From: Ruminococcaceae bacterium UBA945
Lineage (GTDB): Bacteria > Bacillota > Clostridia > Oscillospirales > Acutalibacteraceae
Direction: 5' to 3'
DNA: 13,316 nt
NCBI GenBank assembly: GCA_002293315.1
Contig: DBCZ01000090.1
Span: forward strand, 6,219-19,534
In this document: one piece after another, positions 5,473-12,370 of the stretch
How the letters are laid out: every line of letters starts with the position of its first letter
How positions within the stretch are numbered: position 1 is the first letter of the stretch
Position numbers and translations under genes: made by a program
Notes under the pieces: generated by a model
What the model saw: the letters and a program-made list of their open reading frames with translations, nothing else
Database searches by the model: none
Told to the model about the DNA's origin: nothing

Positions 5473-6201
5473 ATGCAGAGCTACGCCTACGACCTCCACA
5501 CGCATTCATGCCTTTCGCCGTGCGGAGATGCCGAAATGACCCCTAATAATATGGTGAATCTCGCGAAGCTTGCGGGCTGTGATGTACTTGCCATAACAGA
5601 CCACAACACCTGCAAAAATGCCCCGGCACTTATGAAGGCGGGGGAGGAGATAGGTCTGCTCGTTATTCCCGGCATGGAGCTGAATGTGGCCGAAGAGGCG
5701 CATGTCGCCTGCCTGTTTGAAGAGTTGAAATCCGCGTTGGCTTTTGACGAATATGTCCGCGCAAGAATGCCGAAAATCGCGAATAAGCCCGAAATCTTCG
5801 GCGAGCAAATCATCATGAATGAGAAGGATGAAATCATCGGCACGGACGAGGGTTTTTTGCTCGGCTCAACCTCTATAGGCATAAATGATGTGCATGAGCT
5901 TGTCGAAAGCTACGGCGGCGTGGCATATCCCGCCCATGTGGACAGAGCTTCATACAGCATCATTGCCAGCCTGGGCGCAATCCCGCCCGAGGCGGGCTTC
6001 ACGGCCGCAGAGCTCACATATAACTGCGATTACGAAGCGATTATCAAGCGAAACCCCGAAATCGCCGAAAAACTCATCATCAGAAGCTCTGACGCGCACT
6101 ATCTCGACGCACTAGCAGGTGAAAAGCGAAGAATGCACCTGCCCGCGCTTTCGCGCAAAGCCGTGATAGATAAAATCCGAGCAGGGCATAAGGGCAATTG
6201 A
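5473..6201 (+). CDS. PHP-family metal-dependent phosphoesterase
   Basis: A 242-residue PHP domain protein. Likely metal ligands are visible in order: DLHTH (H9, H11), ITDHN (D43, H44), PGMEL (E69), EAHVACLF (H77), PAHVDR (H155) and SDAHY (D207, H209). That is the complete set for a trinuclear active site, so the enzyme should be active. Family members include histidinol phosphatase, nucleoside-3',5'-bisphosphate phosphatases and the polymerase-associated PHP domains; the substrate here cannot be inferred. It follows the DRTGG gene by 4 nt with only a weak ribosome binding site, implying coupling. In related genomes a PHP gene of this kind sits beside DRTGG and hydrogenase genes. The terminal codons GGC AAT TGA come from the repeat element, exactly as in the hydrogenase-like gene. 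Confidence 0.85.
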   Translation: MQSYAYDLHTHSCLSPCGDAEMTPNNMVNLAKLAGCDVLAITDHNTCKNAPALMKAGEEIGLLVIPGMELNVAEEAHVACLFEELKSALAFDEYVRARMPKIANKPEIFGEQIIMNEKDEIIGTDEGFLLGSTSIGINDVHELVESYGGVAYPAHVDRASYSIIASLGAIPPEAGFTAAELTYNCDYEAIIKRNPEIAEKLIIRSSDAHYLDALAGEKRRMHLPALSRKAVIDKIRAGHKGN

Positions 6202-6345
6202 TAATTAAGGGCAAAAATATTTTAACCCTCTTTTATAAAGAGGCGTTGCCCAGCGGGGTGGCGCGAATGAAATGAGCGACGGGTGTTTTACTCATGCCCG
6301 CCCGCGAATAAGAGCAATTGATAAATAGACAATGGACAATTAGGG
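6192..6345. repeat. Intergenic repeat block B (94-nt core at 6196-6289)
   Basis: This is the second copy of the element at 4901-4994, differing at 9 of 94 positions. Here the head word GGGCAATTGA (6192-6201) runs straight into the core, lacking the 29-nt segment present in block A. It is followed by CATGCCCGCC (6293-6302) and by strings of CAATTGA/GACAATGG-like words to about 6345, like those in the other two left-hand spacers. No coding capacity is seen. Probably a non-autonomous mobile or REP-like repeat. Confidence 0.8.
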
Positions 6346-6402
6346 GCGTTTTATAGGCGTCCCACATTTATGTATGGGCTGTTTTTCTGTATAATTGCCT
6401 TA

Positions 6403-6431
6403 TTGACAAACCCGCTTTTTTTTCGTATATT
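6403..6431 (+). promoter_or_regulatory. Strong promoter of the pot operon
   Basis: A perfect TTGACA (6403-6408) and TATATT (6426-6431, five of six) are separated by 17 nt. This predicts a start near 6438 and a leader of about 210 nt before potA. It lies immediately downstream of repeat block B. Confidence 0.85.
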
Positions 6432-6437
6432 AATTGC

Positions 6438-6648
6438 ATTGCGTTTGCATCTAAAAAAGGCCGGATACGGCTACATAAAAGCGGCATTGCGATTATCGCA
6501 GCGGGCGCGGCTCATATAGCGCAAAACCGTAAAAAATCCTTTGCGGAGGGCGAAAATCAAAAACAATGCCGGGTTATTTGCGAATAACATAGAAATACGC
6601 AGCTAACTTTGGCTTCTACGGAAGCCACCGCAAAGGGGATGCATTATT
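6438..6648 (+). ncRNA. Structured potA 5' leader with a stem that buries the ribosome binding site (candidate riboregulator)
   Basis: CCTTTGCGG (6538-6546) is perfectly complementary to CCGCAAAGG (6628-6636), which contains most of the potA Shine-Dalgarno (AAAGGGG, 6632-6638). The 81 nt enclosed fold into at least two local hairpins: GTTATT/AATAAC with a TGCG loop (6573-6588), and GGCTTC/GAAGCC with a UACG tetraloop (6611-6626) one base from the closing stem. Upstream are further small hairpins: 6460-6471 with a GATA loop, 6488-6500, and 6505-6522. I do not recognise a known riboswitch consensus. The structure is read by eye; regulation of translation is inference. Confidence 0.5.
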
Positions 6649-7794
6649 ATGTCTAAAACTGTCATTTCGCTTAAAGACATCACTGTTTCATACGACGGAG
6701 AGCAGGTGCTCAAGAACTTCAATCTTCAAATAAAAGATGGAGAGTTCGTCACCTTGCTAGGTCCGTCCGGTTGCGGTAAAACTACGGTTTTACGCACAAT
6801 CGGCGGCTTCGTCGCACCTGAAACGGGAGATGTCTTTTTTAGCGAAGCAAAAATCACCGACATCCCGCCGCATAAGCGGGAGCTGAACACCATTTTCCAG
6901 AAATATGCGCTCTTCCCGCACCTGAACGTCTTCAATAACGTGGCGTTCGGCATGAGGATTAAGGGAAAGAAGGAGCGCGAGGTCAAGGAAATGGTCACAA
7001 GCATGCTCGAGCTTGTTAACCTCACCGGCTATGCCCACCGCTCTGTGTCACAGCTTTCGGGCGGGCAGCAGCAGCGTGTGGCAATTGCCCGCGCGTTGGC
7101 GAACGAGCCTAAGGTTCTTCTGCTGGATGAGCCTCTCGGCGCGCTGGATTTGAAGCTGCGCAAGGATATGCAGGTTGAGCTAAAAAAAATTCAGCAGCAA
7201 ACCGGCATCACGTTCATCTTTGTCACTCATGACCAGGAAGAGGCACTCTCAATGTCAGACACCGTCGTCGTTATGGACAAGGGCGAGATTCAGCAAATCG
7301 GCACGCCCACGGATATTTACAACGAGCCGCAGAACGCCTTCGTCGCCGATTTCATCGGTGAATCCAACATTCTCGACGGCGTTATGCTGGAAGACTTCAA
7401 AGTGCGCTTCGCGGGGCATACGTTTGATTGCCTCGATAAGGGCTTTGGGCGCAACCAGCCGGTTGACGTCGTAATCCGCCCGGAGGACATAGATGTTATA
7501 AGCGCCGAAAACTCGCAGATAAACGGCGAGGTGACGAATATCACGTTCAAGGGCGTGCATTATGAAATCATCGTCGACGTGGCGGGCTTCAAATGGATGA
7601 TTCAATCCACCGATTTCCAGGAGGTCGGCGCGAAAATCGGCCTTTCGCTCACACCGGACGACATACACGTCATGAAAAAGTCGGAATACTCCGGCTCATT
7701 CGGCGATTACAGCACCTTCAGCGACGAGATGGAAGAGGATATGATTCTCGAGGAGGAAGCCGCTGAGAGCAAGGAGGCCGAAATTGAAGAATAA
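6649..7794 (+). CDS. potA: Spermidine/putrescine ABC transporter ATP-binding protein
   Basis: A 381-residue ATPase that powers polyamine import, acting as a dimer on the cytosolic face of PotB-PotC. Motifs in order: Walker A GPSGCGKTT (38-46), Q-loop Q84, signature LSGGQQQR (136-143), Walker B VLLLDEP (156-162), H-loop H194. A C-terminal TOBE-type regulatory region begins near residue 240 and includes VVIRPEDIDV (274-283). Residues 357-381 form a strongly acidic tail (12 Glu, 2 Asp) not needed for the fold and unusual in length for PotA. The start ATG has AAAGGGG 10 nt upstream, within the potentially sequestering leader stem. The 3' end overlaps potB by 11 nt. A related importer for another small solute (for example iron or sulfate) is possible, but the PotB/PotC type of partners supports polyamines. 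Confidence 0.92.
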   Translation: MSKTVISLKDITVSYDGEQVLKNFNLQIKDGEFVTLLGPSGCGKTTVLRTIGGFVAPETGDVFFSEAKITDIPPHKRELNTIFQKYALFPHLNVFNNVAFGMRIKGKKEREVKEMVTSMLELVNLTGYAHRSVSQLSGGQQQRVAIARALANEPKVLLLDEPLGALDLKLRKDMQVELKKIQQQTGITFIFVTHDQEEALSMSDTVVVMDKGEIQQIGTPTDIYNEPQNAFVADFIGESNILDGVMLEDFKVRFAGHTFDCLDKGFGRNQPVDVVIRPEDIDVISAENSQINGEVTNITFKGVHYEIIVDVAGFKWMIQSTDFQEVGAKIGLSLTPDDIHVMKKSEYSGSFGDYSTFSDEMEEDMILEEEAAESKEAEIEE

Positions 7795-8605
7795 ATCAAA
7801 AATTCTCTCGGCGCCGTACACCGTGTGGATGGTCATTTTCATCCTTGTGCCGGTGCTGCTTGTCGCCTATTTTGCGTTCACGAACAAGAGCGGCGAGTTC
7901 ACGGTTGAAAATATTCTCCATGTGGGGCAATACTCAAACGTGTTTATTCGCTCAATCTGGATGGGTGCAGCTGCGACGATAATCTCGCTTATAATAGGCT
8001 ACCCGCTCGCGTATATCATTTCAAAAATGAAGGCGAAAACGCAGAACGTTATGATTATGCTCATAATGCTGCCCATGTGGATGAATTTCCTCCTGCGCAC
8101 CTACGCTTGGATGACGCTGCTTGAAAACAACGGCCTCATAAACCGCCTGCTGGGCCTTTTCGGCATCGGCCCCTTCGAGATGATCAACACCTCCGGCGCG
8201 GTTGTGCTGGGGATGGTGTACAACTATCTGCCCTTTATGATCCTGCCGCTGTATTCCATCATGACCAAGATCGACAACACGACGCTTGAGGCCGCGCGGG
8301 ATCTGGGCAGCAACTCCGTCACCACCTTTACCCGCGTGATCCTTCCGCTGTCGATGCCCGGAGTCAGAACAGGCATAACAATGGTGTTCGTGCCCAGCGT
8401 CTCCACGTTTATAATCTCCCGCATGTTGGGCGGCGGCGGCAACCTGCTGATTGGCGACTTAATAGATCTGCAATTTCTCGGCAACGCCTACAACCCGAAC
8501 CTGGGCGCGGCTATCTCGCTGGTGCTGATGGTGCTTATCCTGCTTTGCATGAGCGTGTTCAACCAGTTCGGCGACGAAGAGGAAATGGAGGGGATGCTGC
8601 TGTGA
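7784..8605 (+). CDS. potB: Spermidine/putrescine ABC transporter permease
   Basis: A 273-residue integral membrane protein of usual PotB length with about six transmembrane helices: residues 12-32, 57-79, 88-112, 138-160, 196-213 and 240-258. The cytosolic EAA loop that docks PotA is EAARDLGSNSVTTFTRVILP (169-188). Initiation is at TTG (7784), with AAGGAGG 6 nt upstream inside the potA end; the overlap implies coupled translation. Codon choice changes within the gene: the first 125 codons use ATA/ATT for Ile freely, while from about 8160 ATC, CTG and CCC dominate. This may mark a recombination or assembly joint. Confidence 0.9.
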   Translation: MKNKSKILSAPYTVWMVIFILVPVLLVAYFAFTNKSGEFTVENILHVGQYSNVFIRSIWMGAAATIISLIIGYPLAYIISKMKAKTQNVMIMLIMLPMWMNFLLRTYAWMTLLENNGLINRLLGLFGIGPFEMINTSGAVVLGMVYNYLPFMILPLYSIMTKIDNTTLEAARDLGSNSVTTFTRVILPLSMPGVRTGITMVFVPSVSTFIISRMLGGGGNLLIGDLIDLQFLGNAYNPNLGAAISLVLMVLILLCMSVFNQFGDEEEMEGMLL

Positions 8606-10695
8606 AAAGAAAAATGAAGTGGTACGCAAAGACCTATATCAGCTTTATCATGGCGTTTTTCTACATTCCAATACTTGTTATGATCGCGTACTCATTTAAC
8701 GAGAGCAAGTCGCGCGCGCTGTTCACCGGCTTCACGCTGGACTGGTACAGGCAGCTTTTCTCAAACGAGCTGATAATACACTCGCTGATGAATACGCTGT
8801 TCATCGCGGCCGCGGCGGCTGTGATCGCCACGGTGATCGGCACGGCGGCGGCTATCGGCCTTTCCAACATGAACAAATGGGCCCGCGCGGTTGTGATGAA
8901 CTTCACCTACATGCCCGTCATCAACCCCGAGATCGTTACCGGCGTGAGCTTCATGCTGCTGTTCGTCTCGGCGCAGGCGTTCATAGAGGGGCTCAACTCG
9001 TCCTTTGGCGCCGCCTTTCCCGTACCCGACTTCGGGTATATTACTCTGATACTCGCGCACATCACCTTCTGTATACCCTATGTGATTTTAAACGTGAGCC
9101 CCAAGCTGCGGCAAATGGACAAAAACATCTACGAGGCTGCTCTGGACCTTGGCTGCAACGAGTGGCAGGCCTTTTCAAAGGTCGTAATGCCCGACATCAT
9201 GCCCGGGATCGTGGCCGGGTTCCTGACGTCTATCACGATGTCGCTCGACGACTTCATCATCAGCTATTTTGTGAGCGGGCCTACCTCGCAGACCTTGCCT
9301 ATCACTATTTTTTCCATGACGCGCCGCAAGGTGAGCCCCGAGATCAACGCGCTGTCCACCATCATCTTTGTGGTGGTGCTGGCGGGCGTTACCTTCGGCT
9401 TGCTGTACTTTTTCAACCAGCCCAGTGCGGTTACCGACCCCTTCTACGAAGCTATTGGCAATATAGCCTCCGGCGAAGCGGACCGGATTGCGCAGGGGGT
9501 GGACGAACTGAAGGATATGGTGGCGACGAACAAGCTTGCTTTGGTTGGCATCGACGCCGCCACGGCGGATTGGCGGGCGCTGGGCAGCAAGTTTACAGAC
9601 GACGCCGAATTGCGGAAATGGATAAACGCTTTAATGGCAAACAGGCCTTACGACGGCGCGGAAACCTTTGAGGCCATCGGCGTAAGCAGCGTGCCGCTGG
9701 AAATATTCAGCTTCTGGCCCTTCAGCTACATCCAGAAATACACCCTTACCCTCACGGCGGTTGATTTGTTTGTGCCCGGCATCGATGCCCAAACCCAGGT
9801 GATGCTGAACGGCGTACCCCTTACAACCGGCACGATGGCAAACGGCGGCATGCTGTATACCGGCATGATGCCCGGCCGCTACGAATGCACGGTAGTGCCC
9901 CCCGGGGCAGACCCCGCGCAGGGTGCGCCGGTAACGCAGGATATGTTTAAGGTAACCCCCACGAATAGCAGGCCGGGCAGCGGCCCTAACGCCCTGGACA
10001 ACACCCTGCTGCGCGCCACCGTTACCGTGGAAAACTGCCTGAGCGACGCCGCCCAGCTGTTTATCAACGACGCGCCGGTGGCCGTTACCATTGTAAACGG
10101 CACGGCCAGCATCCCGGGCGTGGCCCTGGGCAGCACCATCCGCATTGTGGCCACGGTAGACGGCGCGCAGCAAACCGCCAGTGTGGTGTACCAAAGCCCC
10201 GGCGCAACCACCCTGCGCTTTGAGAACTATACCCCGCTTGCACCCCCCGAAACCTCCCCGCCGGACGACTCCAGCTCTTCCCCAGACACCTCGTCATCCA
10301 CGCCGCCGGAGGGCACGCCCACGCTGACGGTTTCCGAACTGGATACCATCATGGCGGACTACTACCAATCGTACCTCGAGTGCATCAACGCGCAGAGCGT
10401 CAGCGGCTTGCGACGCACCACCGACAGCAACCGCACGGCCATGGGAACGCGCATCACCGGGGCGGGCAACAAGGCCAATACCTTCCGTTATCAAAGCGTA
10501 AAATGCGACGCCGACAGCATGAAGTACACCACGGCCAGCGGCACAACAGCCATAGAGTTTACCATGACCGGCCGCTACAGCTACACCCCCCGGGAAAACG
10601 GCGGCACCTACACCGACGGCAGCACCCGCCAGAGCGTGCAGTTGGTTTACCAAAACGGCGGGTGGCTGGTGAACAAGTTTGATTATTTGGAGTGA
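8602..10695 (+). CDS. potC: PotC-type permease fused in frame to a TcaA-like extracytoplasmic region
   Basis: The start is GTG at 8602 (GTGA overlap with the potB stop, GGAGGGG upstream), giving 697 residues; normal PotC proteins are about 260-270. Residues 1-271 are a complete PotC: six transmembrane helices (around 11-31, 61-87, 98-124, 143-164, 196-224, 247-271) and an EAA loop EAALDLGCNEWQAFSKVVMP (178-197). The frame then continues with FYEAIGNIASGEADRIAQGV (281-300), repeated beta-rich modules near 375-435 and 470-540, a Pro/Ser/Thr/Asp-rich linker (544-576) and a C-terminal NTF2-like module (577-697). This resembles the second to fifth domains of TcaA/YvbJ-like envelope proteins without their own N-terminal zinc ribbon and anchor. 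A six-helix PotC ends in the cytosol, so these exported-type domains would face the wrong side. No potD follows. The permease call is firm, the TcaA call moderate, and the fusion may be real or an assembly artefact. Confidence 0.8.
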   Translation: MKRKMKWYAKTYISFIMAFFYIPILVMIAYSFNESKSRALFTGFTLDWYRQLFSNELIIHSLMNTLFIAAAAAVIATVIGTAAAIGLSNMNKWARAVVMNFTYMPVINPEIVTGVSFMLLFVSAQAFIEGLNSSFGAAFPVPDFGYITLILAHITFCIPYVILNVSPKLRQMDKNIYEAALDLGCNEWQAFSKVVMPDIMPGIVAGFLTSITMSLDDFIISYFVSGPTSQTLPITIFSMTRRKVSPEINALSTIIFVVVLAGVTFGLLYFFNQPSAVTDPFYEAIGNIASGEADRIAQGVDELKDMVATNKLALVGIDAATADWRALGSKFTDDAELRKWINALMANRPYDGAETFEAIGVSSVPLEIFSFWPFSYIQKYTLTLTAVDLFVPGIDAQTQVMLNGVPLTTGTMANGGMLYTGMMPGRYECTVVPPGADPAQGAPVTQDMFKVTPTNSRPGSGPNALDNTLLRATVTVENCLSDAAQLFINDAPVAVTIVNGTASIPGVALGSTIRIVATVDGAQQTASVVYQSPGATTLRFENYTPLAPPETSPPDDSSSSPDTSSSTPPEGTPTLTVSELDTIMADYYQSYLECINAQSVSGLRRTTDSNRTAMGTRITGAGNKANTFRYQSVKCDADSMKYTTASGTTAIEFTMTGRYSYTPRENGGTYTDGSTRQSVQLVYQNGGWLVNKFDYLE

Positions 10696-10710
10696 GCTAA
10701 ACCAAGCACA

Positions 10711-10781
10711 GTAGGGAACGCATGGATGCGTTCCGCCAAGATGGATACCGTATCCTCGGAACGGATAAATCCGTTCCCTGC
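10711..10781. repeat. Nested palindromic element between convergent genes
   Basis: Two perfect inverted repeats of identical design (9-bp arms, 2-nt loop) lie at 10715-10734 (GGAACGCAT/ATGCGTTCC) and 10758-10777 (GGAACGGAT/ATCCGTTCC). A third small one, GGATA-CCG-TATCC, lies between at 10743-10755. The outer ends AGGGAACG (10713-10720) and CGTTCCCT (10772-10779) are also complementary, so the whole element is an imperfect palindrome. No coding or U-tract is seen. It is probably a MITE/REP-like repeat that may also punctuate transcription from both sides. Confidence 0.8.
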
Positions 10782-10791
10782 AAAGGCGGCT

Positions 10792-12027
10792 CTAAAACGC
10801 CCATTCCCCGTCCACAAAAATATCCGCTGTGCCGCCGGCCTTCAAAAGGCCGGTTATTTGCATATCCGGCGTGCCCACCATCACGTCTTCGTGTATCAGG
10901 CTGTCGTTCACGCCCCTGGCCAATAGCTCCTCTTGGCTCAGCCCGGCGCCGCCCGCAACGCAGTTGGGGTAGCCCTTGCCAAAAGCAATGTGGCAGGCCG
11001 CGTTTTCGTCAAACAGCGTATTATAAAATAATAACCCGGTCGTGCGGATGGGGCTGCTCGCGGGCACCAGGGCAATTTCGCCCAGCCGCCGCGCGCCCTC
11101 GTCCGCGCTCAACATCTGGTGCAGCAGGTCTTCGCCTTTGTCGGCGCTGGCTTTCACCACCAGCCCCTGCTCAAAGGCGGCCGTAATGCCCTCAATCAAA
11201 TTGCCGTTGTACACATAGGGCAGGCTGCTCTTCACCACGCCGTCCACGCGCAGGCGGTGCGGCGCGGCAAATATCTCCTCGCTGGGGATGTTCGCCAAAA
11301 AGGGCACTCCGTCCTGGGTGTATTCCACCCCTCCGGCAAAAACATAGTCTTCGGGCAGGCCAATAGTCAGGTCGGTGCCGTTTTGGCTTCGCAGGCGCAG
11401 CGCGTCCAGGTTCATCCCGTTCAATCTTTCCACCCGCGCACGCGTCAGCTTCCCAAACGCCTCCCATTCGGCCAGCGGCTCGCCGCCGCTTATCCGCGTC
11501 ACGCTAAAAATCGCCTGCCACAATTTCTCCATGGCGTCATCCTGGGCCGCGCCGGGAAAAACCTTGGCCGCCCAGGCCGGGGTAGGGATGCTTAGCACGC
11601 ACCACTGCATCCCGTTTGCCATCATGTGGTTTACGTATGGCTGCATGGCCCGGCTGTTTGCCTGCTGCGCCTTTTCTATCTTGGCGGTGTCCAGCCCCTT
11701 GTAAATTTCAGGGTCATCCGCCGCGATGCTCAGCACGCAGGCGCCGCCCGCGCTCTCAATGTAATCCATGTAGCCGGCCAGCCGCCAGGGCTTCACATCC
11801 TCCAGCGCCTCCAGCCCGGCCTTGTCCAAGCGGATGCGGTTCAAGCGCTCATCCCGGTAGTGTACCACCACATCACGCGCACCGGCTTTGTAAGCTTCCC
11901 CGGCGCAAAGGCGGCCAAAAAAGGCGGCGTCCAGCGGGCAGTTGATAATCAGCGTCTGGTTTTTCTGCACATTCACCCCGGATTTTACGGCAAAGGCGGC
12001 ATACAATTCGAGCAATTTTTGTTCCAT
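10792..12027 (-). CDS. M29-family (AmpS/PepS/aminopeptidase T-type) metallo-aminopeptidase
   Basis: The 411-residue protein matches the usual length of about 410. M29 enzymes are cytosolic dimeric two-metal aminopeptidases that release N-terminal residues from peptides, probably in peptide turnover. Expected metal ligands can be placed: IPSEEIF (E250), LGEIALV (E317), ACHIAFG (H346), IHEDVMVGTPDM (H379, D381). These positions sit almost exactly where the Thermus enzyme has them (E250, E316, H345, H376, D378). The C-terminal IFVDGEWAF is also typical. The start ATG has AAAGGAG about 9 nt upstream. It is a single gene convergent with the potC fusion (10-nt gap to the palindrome) and divergent from gltX. 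I find no convincing promoter for it in the 343-nt upstream gap. The family is secure, the substrate preference unknown. Confidence 0.93.
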   Translation of the reverse strand: MEQKLLELYAAFAVKSGVNVQKNQTLIINCPLDAAFFGRLCAGEAYKAGARDVVVHYRDERLNRIRLDKAGLEALEDVKPWRLAGYMDYIESAGGACVLSIAADDPEIYKGLDTAKIEKAQQANSRAMQPYVNHMMANGMQWCVLSIPTPAWAAKVFPGAAQDDAMEKLWQAIFSVTRISGGEPLAEWEAFGKLTRARVERLNGMNLDALRLRSQNGTDLTIGLPEDYVFAGGVEYTQDGVPFLANIPSEEIFAAPHRLRVDGVVKSSLPYVYNGNLIEGITAAFEQGLVVKASADKGEDLLHQMLSADEGARRLGEIALVPASSPIRTTGLLFYNTLFDENAACHIAFGKGYPNCVAGGAGLSQEELLARGVNDSLIHEDVMVGTPDMQITGLLKAGGTADIFVDGEWAF

Positions 12028-12310
12028 GTCAAGTTTTCTCCTTTACAGGCGTTTATCCTACACATGCACTGTATCGCCCTTGCCAAAACGGCGAATAAGA
12101 CGACAGAGCATGTATATTACAGCGCTTTTTGGGTGGCATGGGCAAGCGTTTCAATAGCTGTCTGTGCGGGACAATGCGCAATATGGTTACATAACAAGTC
12201 AAGTGTCCATACAGACAATTTTGCCAACTATTATTTTCTTGCCGCTGTCAGGACAAATCTATTTTACACGATATTTATCTGTCGCGCCACTCCTCCTTCC
12301 CTCCGCCGCC
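12028..12310. other. Divergent spacer between the aminopeptidase and gltX, no gene seen
   Basis: Apart from the aminopeptidase ribosome binding site (12035-12043 on the minus strand) I see no credible coding frame, tRNA, terminator or repeat here. It is less GC-rich than its flanks. Weak minus-strand boxes (TTGACT at 12202-12197, TAATAT at 12119-12114) do not pair at a workable spacing, so the aminopeptidase promoter was not located. Confidence 0.4.
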
Positions 12311-12339
12311 TTGCAACCCGGCAGGCCATTTGCTATACT
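12311..12339 (+). promoter_or_regulatory. gltX promoter with a palindrome over the -10/start region
   Basis: TTGCAA (12311-12316) and TATACT (12334-12339) are spaced by 17 nt, giving a start near 12346 and a short leader before AAAGGAG (12357-12363) and the ATG. An inverted repeat ATACTA-CATAA-TAGTAT (12335-12351) covers the -10 box and the predicted start; it could be an operator. Confidence 0.75.
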
Positions 12340-12370
12340 ACATAATAGTATCATACAAAGGAGTCCCCCC

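Noticed and set aside
6566..6592. Leader peptide (MPGYLRIT) in the potA 5' leader
   Set aside because: The nearest Shine-Dalgarno (GGAGGG, 6545-6550) is 15 nt away, too far, and the codons show no run relevant to polyamine or amino acid supply.
8545..8601. Upstream ATG of the potC frame inside potB
   Set aside because: The added residues are Arg/Gly-rich and lack family similarity; GTG at 8602 has GGAGGGG and the GTGA overlap.
11626..12345. Plus-strand 239-codon open frame over the aminopeptidase start and spacer
   Set aside because: Antisense to the M29 gene for most of its length, no family motifs, composition of a shadow frame.
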